From contig DATLED010000022.1 in the NCBI GenBank assembly GCA_035525495.1, positions 44,620-108,619 on the forward strand: DNA of 64,000 nt. Direction: 5' to 3'. The position numbers were made by a program, and so were the translations under genes. Source of the stretch: DATLED01 sp035525495 (lineage in GTDB: Bacteria > Actinomycetota > Acidimicrobiia > Acidimicrobiales > CADCTF01). Below the pieces are notes generated by a model that saw nothing but the letters and a program-made list of their open reading frames with translations, was not told the DNA's origin and did no database searches. Positions 42,442-50,768 of this stretch are shown piece after piece. Numbering within the stretch: the stretch's first letter is position 1; each line of letters begins with the position of its first letter.

Positions 42442-43128
42442 ATGGTGGTGTCGATGAAGCCCGGACCCGCCGCCGATGCCGACCGGAACGAGGCGACGGT
42501 GTCCGCCGGCTCGTTCAAGGATTGGCTCGCCGCCGCCACCGACGCTGACCACACCGACAACGACGTCCCGTGCGGCACGTGCACCGCCTGCTGCCGCTCG
42601 TCGTACTTCGTTCACGTCCGACCCGACGAGCACGACACCCGGCGGCACATCCCCAAGGCGCTCCTGTTCCCGGCGCCGGGTCGACCGAAGGGACACCACC
42701 TGATGGGCTACGACGAGCGGGGGCGGTGTCCGATGCTCCTCGAGGACGCCGATGGCCGAACGGGAAGCCTCGGGTGCTCGATCTACGACCACCGTCCTCA
42801 GACGTGCCGGACGTTCGATTGCCGGGTGTTCGCGGCCGCCGGCGTCGACCCCGACGACGACGGGAAGTCCGCCATCGCCGAACGCGTCCGCCAGTGGCGC
42901 TTCGACGACGTCCCGACCGACCCAGAGGCGCAGCGGCTGCTCGACGCCGTCCGCCGCGCCGCGGCCTACCTCGACCTCCACCGCCCCGACCTGTTCGACG
43001 GCGGCGACCACCTCGAGCCACCGACCACCGCAGGGCAGCTCGCCGACCTCGCCGTCCGCGCCCACCCCGCGTTCCTCGGACCTGACGGCGACCCGACCCT
43101 CGAGCAGGTTCGCAAGCGGCTCGCGTGA
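42442..43128 (+). CDS. YkgJ-family cysteine-cluster protein
   Basis: 228 residues if started at ATG 42442 (ATG 42454 is equally possible). The N-terminal CGTCTACC and the later RCPML, LGCSIYDHRPQTCRTFDC provide eight or so conserved Cys that in the UPF0153/YkgJ family bind zinc or an iron-sulfur cluster. The function of the family is unknown. It precedes the large PP2C gene by 28 bp in the same orientation and may be co-transcribed. Confidence 0.83.
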   Translation: MVVSMKPGPAADADRNEATVSAGSFKDWLAAATDADHTDNDVPCGTCTACCRSSYFVHVRPDEHDTRRHIPKALLFPAPGRPKGHHLMGYDERGRCPMLLEDADGRTGSLGCSIYDHRPQTCRTFDCRVFAAAGVDPDDDGKSAIAERVRQWRFDDVPTDPEAQRLLDAVRRAAAYLDLHRPDLFDGGDHLEPPTTAGQLADLAVRAHPAFLGPDGDPTLEQVRKRLA

Positions 43129-43156
43129 GAGCTGCGTCACTACGCTGAGACACCAG

Positions 43157-46100
43157 GTGAGCACCGTGGAGCGGGAGGTCGGTGACGCCGCCGACGTGTC
43201 GGCGGCCCGGGCAGCCGTGCGCGAGGCAGCGGAGGGACTGGATGGCGATGTTGCCCCGGCCGCGGAGCTCGTCGCCAGCGAGCTCCTGACCAACGCCCTC
43301 CTCCACGGCGGGGGCATCGGCCATCTCCGCGTCACGCAGACCGAGAGCGGTGGCCTCCGCATCGGCGTCACCGACCGCGAGCGCAGGGCACCGCTCATCG
43401 GCATCGCCTCCGAGTCGTCGATGACCGGTCGCGGCATCGCCATGGTCGGGAGGCTCTCGGCCGCCTGGGGCGTCATTCCCCACGACGACGGCAAGGAGGT
43501 GTGGGCGGAGGTCGAGCCCGGAACGGCACCCGACATCGACGCCGACCAGCTGCTCGACGCATGGAGCGACGACGACGAGGCGTGGGGCGACGCCGCGCCG
43601 CGCCGCTTCACCATCGCCCTCGGCGACGTCCCGACCGACCTGCTCATCCGCGCCAAGTCACACGTCGACAACCTCGTTCGCGAATTCACGCTCGCCTCGG
43701 CCGGCGCCGACGCCGGCACGACGGGCACGGTCCCCGCGAACCTCGCGGAGCTCATCCACACCGTCGTGCACAACTTCGTCGAGGCGCGCGACGCCATCAA
43801 GCGTCAGGCCGTCGATGCCCACAACGCAGGATTCGACCACACCCACCTGGAGCTCCGCCTGTCAGCCGATGCCGCGATCGCCGGCGAGGCCTACCTCGAC
43901 GCGCTCGACGAGGTCGACGTCTATTGCCGAGCTCAGCGGCTCCTCACGCTCGAGACGCCGCCGGAACAACGCCTGTTCAGGCACTGGTACGTCGGCGAGA
44001 TCATCCGCCAGCTGCGGGCGGCTTCGTATGGCGACGCGGTGTCCCCTCCGGTCACCTTCGAACAGCGCCTGGTCGCCGAGGTCGCGTCGGTCGCCGTCGC
44101 CCACCGCACCGCTGCGCGGGCGGCCCGCCTCTACGGGGTGTCCGTCTCTCTCACGTCGGCCCGTACGACCGATGAGGTCGCCCGGATCGTTCTCGAGGAG
44201 GGATGTTCGGGACTCGGCGCGTCAGGCGTAGCCGTTCTCCTGCCGGGCGAGGGCGAGCGCCTCGCCGTGGCCGGTACGGTCGGGTACGGCGCGGAGGTCG
44301 TTCGTGAGCTCCGTGAAGAGGCGCGGGACGCACAGCTCCCGGCGGCGTTCGCGCTCCGCACCGGGGTCCCCGTCTGGATCGAATCGCGCGACGACCTGCA
44401 GCACCAGTTCCCTGCACTCCAGGGGTTCGAGCCGAGCACCGTGTCGATGTGTGCGGTTCCCCTCGAGGTCGGTGGGCGTCGCGTCGGCGTCCTCCGTCTG
44501 AGCTTCGTCGAGCCGCGGCTCTTCGACGAGGACGAGCAGCGGTTCCTCGTCGCCCTCGGCGCGCAGTGTGCGCAGGCACTCGACCGCACGCAGCTCGAGC
44601 GCGACCGAGACGCGCTCCGGCGTGGAGCCGTTTCGGGGGCGGACGCGGTCGCCAGCCTGGAGGATCTCTTCGAAGCACTGCCTGCGCTCGTCGCCTACCT
44701 CGAGGGGCCGCAGCACGTCTTCCGATTCGTCAACAAGTCGTATCAGCAGGTGCTCCCCGGACGGCAGCTCCTCGGCCTGACGTTCGCGACCGCACTGCCC
44801 GAGTCCACGCAGCTCGGGTTCGCCACCGTGCTCGATCGGGTGTGGGCGACGGGCCAGGCGGTGACGGGCCGCCACGTCCTCGTCCGCCTCCCCCAAGAGG
44901 TCGGGCCGCCGGTGGAGCGGCTCGTCGACTTCACGTTCCAGCCGATCCGGCGGGGAGGCGGTGCCATCGAGGGGGTTCTCGTCCATGCCGTCGACGTGAC
45001 CGAGGACGTCCGCGCCCGCGAGGCGCTCGACGCGGCCGCCGCCGAGATCCGGGATCTCGAGCTCCGGGCGCAGGAGAACCGTTTTGGCCAAGCCGTCGAG
45101 AGCATGATCGACCCGGTCATGATCTGTCGCGCCGTGCGCGACGACGCCGGCAAGCCCGTCGACCTCCTCGTCGACTACGCCAACGCCGCCGCCGGCCGGA
45201 CGCGCGTCGACGAACCCGAGAGGTCGCCGCTCGTTGGGCGCGCCCTGTCAGCGGCGTGGCCGGGCATCGCCGACGAGGGGTTGTTGGCGCGGTACCTCGA
45301 CGTCGCGGAGACGGGCGACCCGCTGGTCCTCGACGACTACCACTTCCGCGATCCGATCAGGGCGGCGGTCGGCGGCGTCTTCGACATCCGGGCCACGCGG
45401 CTGGGCGAGACGGTGTTCATCGTGTATCGCGACGTCACCGACCGGGCGAACCGCGAGGCCGAGGTGCAACACCACCGGACGGCGCTGGCCGAGGCGCAGC
45501 GGATCGCCCGCATCGGCTCGTGGGTGCGGGACGAGGCCAGGGGATCGACCCAGTGGTCCGAGGAGTTCTTCGACATCTGCGGGTTCGCGCCGGCGACGAC
45601 GGAACCCTCGAGGGAGCGGTTCCTGGCCCTGTTGGAGCCCGAGGGAGGCGCCGCGGTCGATGCCGCCCTCGAACGGGCGGCAGCGACAGGTACCCGCTTT
45701 CAGCTCGAGCAGCGACTGCGGCGCGAGGACGGCGAGCATCGGATCGTCATCATCACCGGCGAGGCCACGCCGAGGGCGGACGGAGGCGTCAGCTCGACAC
45801 GAGGCACCATCCAGGACGTCACCGAGCAGCGGCGGGTCGAGCAGGCGCTCCGTCACAGCGAGGAGCGGCGCCAAGAGGAGCACGACGCCGTGCAGATCCT
45901 CCAAGCGGCGATCCTGCCGAGCGAGCTGCCGGCGATCGCCGGAGCGTCGGTCGTCGCCCGCTACCTCGCGGCGTCCGAGAACATCGCCATCGGCGGGGAC
46001 TTCTACGACGTGTTCGTCCTCGACGACGAGCGCGTGCTCATCATCGTCGGCGACGTCGCCGGCAAGGGCGTCGAGGCCGCCGAGGCCGTTGGACAGCTCC

Positions 46101-46591
46101 GCAATGGACTGCGAATGGCGGCCGTGATCGATCCCGATCCGCTCGCCGTCGTGCATTGGCTGAACGAGCTCGTCATGCGGGGCTTCAAGGCGCCGTTCGC
46201 GACCGCAGTCGTCGCCATCTATCGGCCCGGCGACGGCGGCCTCCAGTGGGCGAGCGCCGGGCACCTCCCGCTCGTCCTCCGGCGGGCCGGCGGCGGCGCC
46301 AAACTCGTCGGGCTCGATCCCACGCATCCGCCGATCGGGGTGTCGGGCGACGTCATCGGCGGAACGTCCTCGGTGACGCTCGGCTCGGGCGACAGCGTGC
46401 TGCTGTTCACGGACGGCCTCATCGAGCGGCGGGGCGAGGACCTCACGGAGAGCCTCGATGACCTGGTCGCGGCGGTGGCCGCGGGACCGACGGATCCCGC
46501 GGCGCTCGTCGCATCGGTGCTGGACGCCCGCGTCGACGCCGGATCCCTCCAGGATGACGTGTGCCTGGTGATGCTCGCCCGTGACGCCTAG
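43157..46591 (+). CDS. HATPase-GAF-PAS-PP2C multidomain phosphatase (RsbU/RsbP-like)
   Basis: 1144 residues from GTG 43157 (GTG 43166 possible). Residues about 15-120 form an RsbW-like HATPase (ELLTNALLHGG as the N box, TGRGIAMV as the G2 box). About 135-310 is a helical region of unknown type. A GAF domain (about 330-480), PAS domains (about 490-620, 640-760 and 780-905) and a C-terminal SpoIIE-type PP2C domain (about 915-1144; GGDFYDVF and GDVAGKG metal sites, LLFTDGLIERR) follow. Kinase-like and phosphatase modules in one chain suggest a complete partner-switching input for a sigma factor. Confidence 0.88.
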   Translation: MSTVEREVGDAADVSAARAAVREAAEGLDGDVAPAAELVASELLTNALLHGGGIGHLRVTQTESGGLRIGVTDRERRAPLIGIASESSMTGRGIAMVGRLSAAWGVIPHDDGKEVWAEVEPGTAPDIDADQLLDAWSDDDEAWGDAAPRRFTIALGDVPTDLLIRAKSHVDNLVREFTLASAGADAGTTGTVPANLAELIHTVVHNFVEARDAIKRQAVDAHNAGFDHTHLELRLSADAAIAGEAYLDALDEVDVYCRAQRLLTLETPPEQRLFRHWYVGEIIRQLRAASYGDAVSPPVTFEQRLVAEVASVAVAHRTAARAARLYGVSVSLTSARTTDEVARIVLEEGCSGLGASGVAVLLPGEGERLAVAGTVGYGAEVVRELREEARDAQLPAAFALRTGVPVWIESRDDLQHQFPALQGFEPSTVSMCAVPLEVGGRRVGVLRLSFVEPRLFDEDEQRFLVALGAQCAQALDRTQLERDRDALRRGAVSGADAVASLEDLFEALPALVAYLEGPQHVFRFVNKSYQQVLPGRQLLGLTFATALPESTQLGFATVLDRVWATGQAVTGRHVLVRLPQEVGPPVERLVDFTFQPIRRGGGAIEGVLVHAVDVTEDVRAREALDAAAAEIRDLELRAQENRFGQAVESMIDPVMICRAVRDDAGKPVDLLVDYANAAAGRTRVDEPERSPLVGRALSAAWPGIADEGLLARYLDVAETGDPLVLDDYHFRDPIRAAVGGVFDIRATRLGETVFIVYRDVTDRANREAEVQHHRTALAEAQRIARIGSWVRDEARGSTQWSEEFFDICGFAPATTEPSRERFLALLEPEGGAAVDAALERAAATGTRFQLEQRLRREDGEHRIVIITGEATPRADGGVSSTRGTIQDVTEQRRVEQALRHSEERRQEEHDAVQILQAAILPSELPAIAGASVVARYLAASENIAIGGDFYDVFVLDDERVLIIVGDVAGKGVEAAEAVGQLRNGLRMAAVIDPDPLAVVHWLNELVMRGFKAPFATAVVAIYRPGDGGLQWASAGHLPLVLRRAGGGAKLVGLDPTHPPIGVSGDVIGGTSSVTLGSGDSVLLFTDGLIERRGEDLTESLDDLVAAVAAGPTDPAALVASVLDARVDAGSLQDDVCLVMLARDA

Positions 46592-46609
46592 AGAATCGCG
46601 CGCGTTCTC

Positions 46610-46658
46610 GTTCTGGGCGGGATCAACCACCCCACCGGTCGTTCAACCCGCCCAGAAA
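46610..46658. repeat. 49-bp palindromic repeat, copy C
   Basis: Perfect 11-bp outer arms TTCTGGGCGGG and CCCGCCCAGAA, with imperfect inner pairing around a 7-nt centre. It lies between the convergent stops of the PP2C gene (46591) and the dienelactone hydrolase gene (46684). It is nearly identical to the reverse complement of copy D. Confidence 0.8.
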
Positions 46659-46683
46659 CAGCGGCGAGCCGCCGACGCCACCC

Positions 46684-47400
46684 TCAGCGAAGGTTGGCGT
46701 CCAGGAAGGCGATCGTGCGGGACCAAGCCAGCTCGGCCGCGTCCTCGCGGTACATCGACGGCGCGTCCCAGTTGGAGAAGGCGTGCCCGGCGTCATAGCG
46801 GTGGAAGACGACGTTCGGCTTGTCGGCGACGGCGCGTTCGACCTCGGCGATCCTCTCCTCGGGGATGAAGGCGTCGTCGTTGCCGTAGTGGAACATCGTC
46901 GGACACTCGAGGCGGTCCGCGAAGCCGAGCAGGTCGTTGACGGGGGAGCCGTAGTACGCGACGGCGGCGTCGGGCCCGCGTCCGTCGACGCGGCTACGGG
47001 TGGCCGCCGCGAACGCCAGGCCGCCACCGAGGCAGAAGCCCATGGCGCCGATCCTGCCGGTGCACTCGGGCATCGCGAGAAGGTGCGCGTGCGTCGCCTG
47101 GATGTCACCGATGGCCGCCTCGAGATCGAACTTCTGGACGATGGCGAACGCATCGCCGATGCCGGACTCGTCCTTGCGCTCGAACCGCGGTTCGATGCGC
47201 CAGAACATGTCAGGGACGAGCGTCACGTACCCCGCCTTGGCCAAGCGGTCGGCGAGCCCGCGCATGTTGTCGTTGATCCCGAAGATCTCCTGGAACAACA
47301 AAATCCCCGGCCCGGACCCGGACTCGGGGACCGAGCAGTACGCGGCGAACCCTTCGTCGTGTCCTGCGTCGATGGTCTCGTACCTCGTCGTGGGCGTCAC
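46684..47400 (-). CDS. dienelactone hydrolase family protein
   Basis: 238 residues from GTG 47400. Alpha/beta-hydrolase with a cysteine nucleophile: Cys123 in GFCLGGG, Asp176 in GNDDAFIP and His206 in DAGHAF; the structural Glu in FQEIFGIN is present. Family members open lactone rings in aromatic catabolism, and many paralogs act on unknown esters. It diverges from the beta-lactamase-fold gene with 24 bp between start codons, so both mRNAs are likely to have almost no leader. Confidence 0.88.
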   Translation of the reverse strand: MTPTTRYETIDAGHDEGFAAYCSVPESGSGPGILLFQEIFGINDNMRGLADRLAKAGYVTLVPDMFWRIEPRFERKDESGIGDAFAIVQKFDLEAAIGDIQATHAHLLAMPECTGRIGAMGFCLGGGLAFAAATRSRVDGRGPDAAVAYYGSPVNDLLGFADRLECPTMFHYGNDDAFIPEERIAEVERAVADKPNVVFHRYDAGHAFSNWDAPSMYREDAAELAWSRTIAFLDANLR

Positions 47401-47424
47401 GTATCGAACGCTACGCGAGACTGG

Positions 47425-48777
47425 ATGTCGATGAGCGAGAACGCCGAGCGCTACACGAAGATCTCCGACCGCTTCACCCAGCTCGCCGACGATCTCGCAT
47501 CGAACCTCGACGATTGGACGTCCGAGCTCGGCATCCCCGGTGCAGCCGTCGCCGTCGTGCGGGGTGACGAGGTCACCACGACGTGCACCGGTGTCACCTC
47601 GCTCGAGCACCCGCTGCCGATCACCGACACGACGATCTTCCAGATCGGATCGATCTCGAAGACGTTCTGCGCGACGGCGGCGATGGTGCTCGTCGACCGC
47701 GGCGATCTCGACCTCGACGCACCGGTCGCCTCCTACGTCCCGGACCTTCGGCTGTCGGACCAGGAGCTCACCGGCGCGCTCACGACCCGGCACCTGCTCA
47801 CCCACACCGCCGGCTGGGTGGGCGACTACTTCGGGGACACGGGGCTCGGGGACGATGCCCTCAGCCGGTTCGTGGGCAAGTTGGCGAAAGCGCCCCAGCT
47901 CACGCCCCTCGGCCAGACGTTCTCGTACAACAACTCGGCGCACAACCTCGCCTCCCACGTCGTCGCTCGGGTGAACGGCTCGACCTTCGAGCGGGCGATG
48001 TCCGACCTCGTCCTCCGCCCGCTCGGTCTGCGCCGCACGTTCTATGACGCCAACGACGTCATCGGCGAACGAGTGGCCGTCGGATACCGCGCCGGCCGGC
48101 GGCAGCGCTGGCTCCGGCCGCGCGCCCACAACGGCGCCGGTGGCGTCCTGTCGTGCGTCGCGGACCTCGTCGCCTACGCGCGCCACCACCTCGGCGACGG
48201 CTCTCCGCTGATGCGGCCCGAGACGCTGGCGGAGTCGCACCGCACGCAGGCGCGCGCGGGCAGCCTGTGCGACGAGATCGCCCTTCCGTGGTTCGTCGAC
48301 ACGTGGGCCGGTCACCGCGTGGTGCACCACGGCGGGACGACGAACGGCTACCAGGCCGACCTCCGGCTCGTCCCCGACCTCGGCCTCGCGTGGGTGATGC
48401 TGACCAACTCGCATCACGAGCACCAGCTCGATCGGCGCATCCGAGAGCACCTCCTCGGACCCGACGACGAGCTGGCGGCGATCGATCCGCCGAACGACCT
48501 CGACGAGTGCGTCGGGACCTACGAAGCCGTTCTGGCCCACATCGAGATCGAGGTGCAGGACGGCGGGCTGGTCGCCTTCGTGCGCGACACGGCGCGCTGG
48601 TCGCGCGACGAGCCCGAAGCCCCGCAGGTGCCGACGCGCCTGGCCTTCCGTGATGCCGACCGCGTGGAGGCCCTCGACGCGCCGTTCGCCGGGCACCGCG
48701 GCGAGTTCGTCCGGAATCCGGACTCCGGCGCCGTCGAGTGGTTCCGATGGGACGGGCGCATCGCCCGCCGCCGCTAG
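47425..48777 (+). CDS. beta-lactamase-fold serine hydrolase
   Basis: 450 residues from ATG 47425 (ATG 47431 also possible). Class C beta-lactamase/esterase type: SISK (Ser76, Lys79), Tyr168 in the YNN motif and HGGT near residue 304. No signal peptide is visible, so it is probably a cytoplasmic esterase or peptidase rather than an antibiotic-resistance enzyme. A C-terminal beta-rich domain (about 360-450) resembles the lipocalin-like extension of this group. The stop codon overlaps the convergent monooxygenase stop in CTAG. Confidence 0.86.
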   Translation: MSMSENAERYTKISDRFTQLADDLASNLDDWTSELGIPGAAVAVVRGDEVTTTCTGVTSLEHPLPITDTTIFQIGSISKTFCATAAMVLVDRGDLDLDAPVASYVPDLRLSDQELTGALTTRHLLTHTAGWVGDYFGDTGLGDDALSRFVGKLAKAPQLTPLGQTFSYNNSAHNLASHVVARVNGSTFERAMSDLVLRPLGLRRTFYDANDVIGERVAVGYRAGRRQRWLRPRAHNGAGGVLSCVADLVAYARHHLGDGSPLMRPETLAESHRTQARAGSLCDEIALPWFVDTWAGHRVVHHGGTTNGYQADLRLVPDLGLAWVMLTNSHHEHQLDRRIREHLLGPDDELAAIDPPNDLDECVGTYEAVLAHIEIEVQDGGLVAFVRDTARWSRDEPEAPQVPTRLAFRDADRVEALDAPFAGHRGEFVRNPDSGAVEWFRWDGRIARRR

Positions 48778-50717
48778 GACCGAGGCTCGAGAACCTCGTA
48801 GTCCGCCAGGTCGGGCTCTCTCGTCTGCTGCCAGTACTCCAGCAGGCTGAACGGCCAGTTCTGAGCGGTGCGGCCGGTGGCGTTCTTGTACCAGGTGCTC
48901 ACCGACGAGACGCCCCATGCCATCCGGAGGTTCTCGGCGTCGATGCGCTCGTTGTACGCGTCGTGCACCTCCGACCTCGGATCGATGGCTGTCGCTCCGG
49001 CCTCGAGCATCCTGCGCACACAACCGACGACGTAGTGGACCTCGCACTCCGAGAAGTAGATGATCGATCCGTTCACGACGATGTTCGTGTTCGGTCCGTA
49101 GAGCATGAAGAAGTTGGGGAAGCCGGGCAGGACGATGCCCAGGTACGCGCGGGCGTCGCCTGCCCAGTGCTCGTGCAGGTCGACGCCGCCCCGCCCGACG
49201 ACCTTCATCGGCATCAGGAAATCGGAGGCTTTGAAGCCGGTTCCGTAGATGATGACGTCGGCCTCGTGCATCCTGCCGTCGGCGGTGCGGACGCCGTCGG
49301 GGGTGATCTCGACGATCGAGTCGGTGACCAGCTGGACGTCGTCGCGCGTGAGCGTTCGCGCCCACGCGCCGTCGTCGAGGATGAAGCGCTTGGAGAACGG
49401 CGCGTACTGCGGCACGACCTGTTCGAGCAGCTCCGGGTGGCCGGCGAACTGCGCCTGCAGGTACCCCGTGAGCATCTGGCGCATGAAGTCGTTGCTCGCG
49501 CTCACCGACAGCTCACCGCCGTCCCAATCGGGATCGACGGTCGCCATCGGCATCATGCCCTCGACGCTGCGCCAGAAGACCCAGAATCGGCTCCAGTGGG
49601 TGTAGCCCGGAACGTTGCGGCGCAGCCAGCGGATCTCGGGGCCGATCTCGTCGGTGTAGTTGGGCGCCGGGATGAACCACGCAGGCGTCCGCTGGAAGAC
49701 GGTGAGCTCGGTGGTCTCCTCCGCGATCACCGGGATGAACTGCGCAGCGCTCGCGCCGGTGCCGATCACGGCCACGCGCTTGCCGACGAGATCGACCGAG
49801 TGGTCCCAGCGGGCGGAATGGAACGCCGCGCCCTCGAAGCGCTCGACGCCGGGGATGTCAGGGAGGCTCGGGCGGTTCAGCTGGCCGACGGCGCTGACGA
49901 CCGCGTTGACCTCGATGGCCTCCTCGCGTCCGTCCTTGGTGACGACCTCGAGGGTCCAGGTCGCCGAGGCGTCGTCGAAGGCGACGGACGTGACCTCCGT
50001 GTCGAAGCGGATGAGCTCGCGCAGGCCGTTGTCGTCCGCGACCGTTCGGAAGTAGTCGAGGAGCACCTGCTGGGACGAGAAGTGCTCGGGCCAGTCGTTC
50101 CGCTGCGCGAACGAGTAGCTGTAGAAGAGATTGGAGACGTCGACGCGGCAACCTGGGTAGACGTTCTCGAGCCACGTGCCGCCGACGTCGTGGTTCTTCT
50201 CGAGGACGACCACGTCCACGCCGGCCTGGCGGAGGCGGTGGGCGGCCGCGAGTCCGGACATGCCGGCGCCGATGACGGCAACGGTGTAAGGACGGTCGGG
50301 CGCGAGCTCCTCCTTCGTCCAGGATGGGGTCCTGGGATCGCCGCCGATGTTCAGCTCCTCGCGGAGCAGGTCCATGTAGTCGTCGACGTCGAGGACGCCA
50401 CCCGTGACGAACCCGAGGAGGCGACGCAACGTGCCCTCGTCCGGGACGGGATCGACCGAAGGATCGACACCCTGGTCGCGCAACTTCTTCAGGGCGTCGA
50501 ACGCCAGCAGCCGCGCCTCCTGCTGTTGCTCCGGACCGAGGCCCGCCGTCGGGTCCATGAGCCCCGCCGTGTTCGGCCGGAGGTGGTCCGGGATCAGGCC
50601 GAGATCGCCGGTCGCGGCGGCGACAGCCGGAAGCAGTGCGGGGATCTCGGCGAGCTCGAGGGCGGCGCGCAGCGTCTCGTCGTCGGCGGAGGCGAGGTCG
50701 GTGGAGAAGTCGGGCAC
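48774..50717 (-). CDS. Baeyer-Villiger-type flavin monooxygenase
   Basis: 647 residues. The N-terminal 125 residues form a helical extension found in one BVMO subgroup. FAD motif GAGMSG follows, then the BVMO fingerprint FEGAAFHSARWD (FxGxxxHxxxWD, near residue 295) and a second Rossmann motif GTGASA for NADPH. The C-terminal half includes ADVIIYGTGFKASDF. The enzyme would insert oxygen next to a ketone, using NADPH and O2; no substrate is deducible. It is monocistronic by position, 51 bp downstream of the PilB-like gene stop. Confidence 0.9.
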   Translation of the reverse strand: MPDFSTDLASADDETLRAALELAEIPALLPAVAAATGDLGLIPDHLRPNTAGLMDPTAGLGPEQQQEARLLAFDALKKLRDQGVDPSVDPVPDEGTLRRLLGFVTGGVLDVDDYMDLLREELNIGGDPRTPSWTKEELAPDRPYTVAVIGAGMSGLAAAHRLRQAGVDVVVLEKNHDVGGTWLENVYPGCRVDVSNLFYSYSFAQRNDWPEHFSSQQVLLDYFRTVADDNGLRELIRFDTEVTSVAFDDASATWTLEVVTKDGREEAIEVNAVVSAVGQLNRPSLPDIPGVERFEGAAFHSARWDHSVDLVGKRVAVIGTGASAAQFIPVIAEETTELTVFQRTPAWFIPAPNYTDEIGPEIRWLRRNVPGYTHWSRFWVFWRSVEGMMPMATVDPDWDGGELSVSASNDFMRQMLTGYLQAQFAGHPELLEQVVPQYAPFSKRFILDDGAWARTLTRDDVQLVTDSIVEITPDGVRTADGRMHEADVIIYGTGFKASDFLMPMKVVGRGGVDLHEHWAGDARAYLGIVLPGFPNFFMLYGPNTNIVVNGSIIYFSECEVHYVVGCVRRMLEAGATAIDPRSEVHDAYNERIDAENLRMAWGVSSVSTWYKNATGRTAQNWPFSLLEYWQQTREPDLADYEVLEPRS

Positions 50718-50768
50718 GGCCCGATCTTGCCCGCTTTCAGGCCCTCGGGGCGAGGCGACCCGGACGCG

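Noticed and set aside
46610..46658. 49-bp palindromes as integron attC or phage attachment sites
   Set aside because: No integron integrase, no cassette structure and no conserved core sites; copies lie at ends of unrelated genes.
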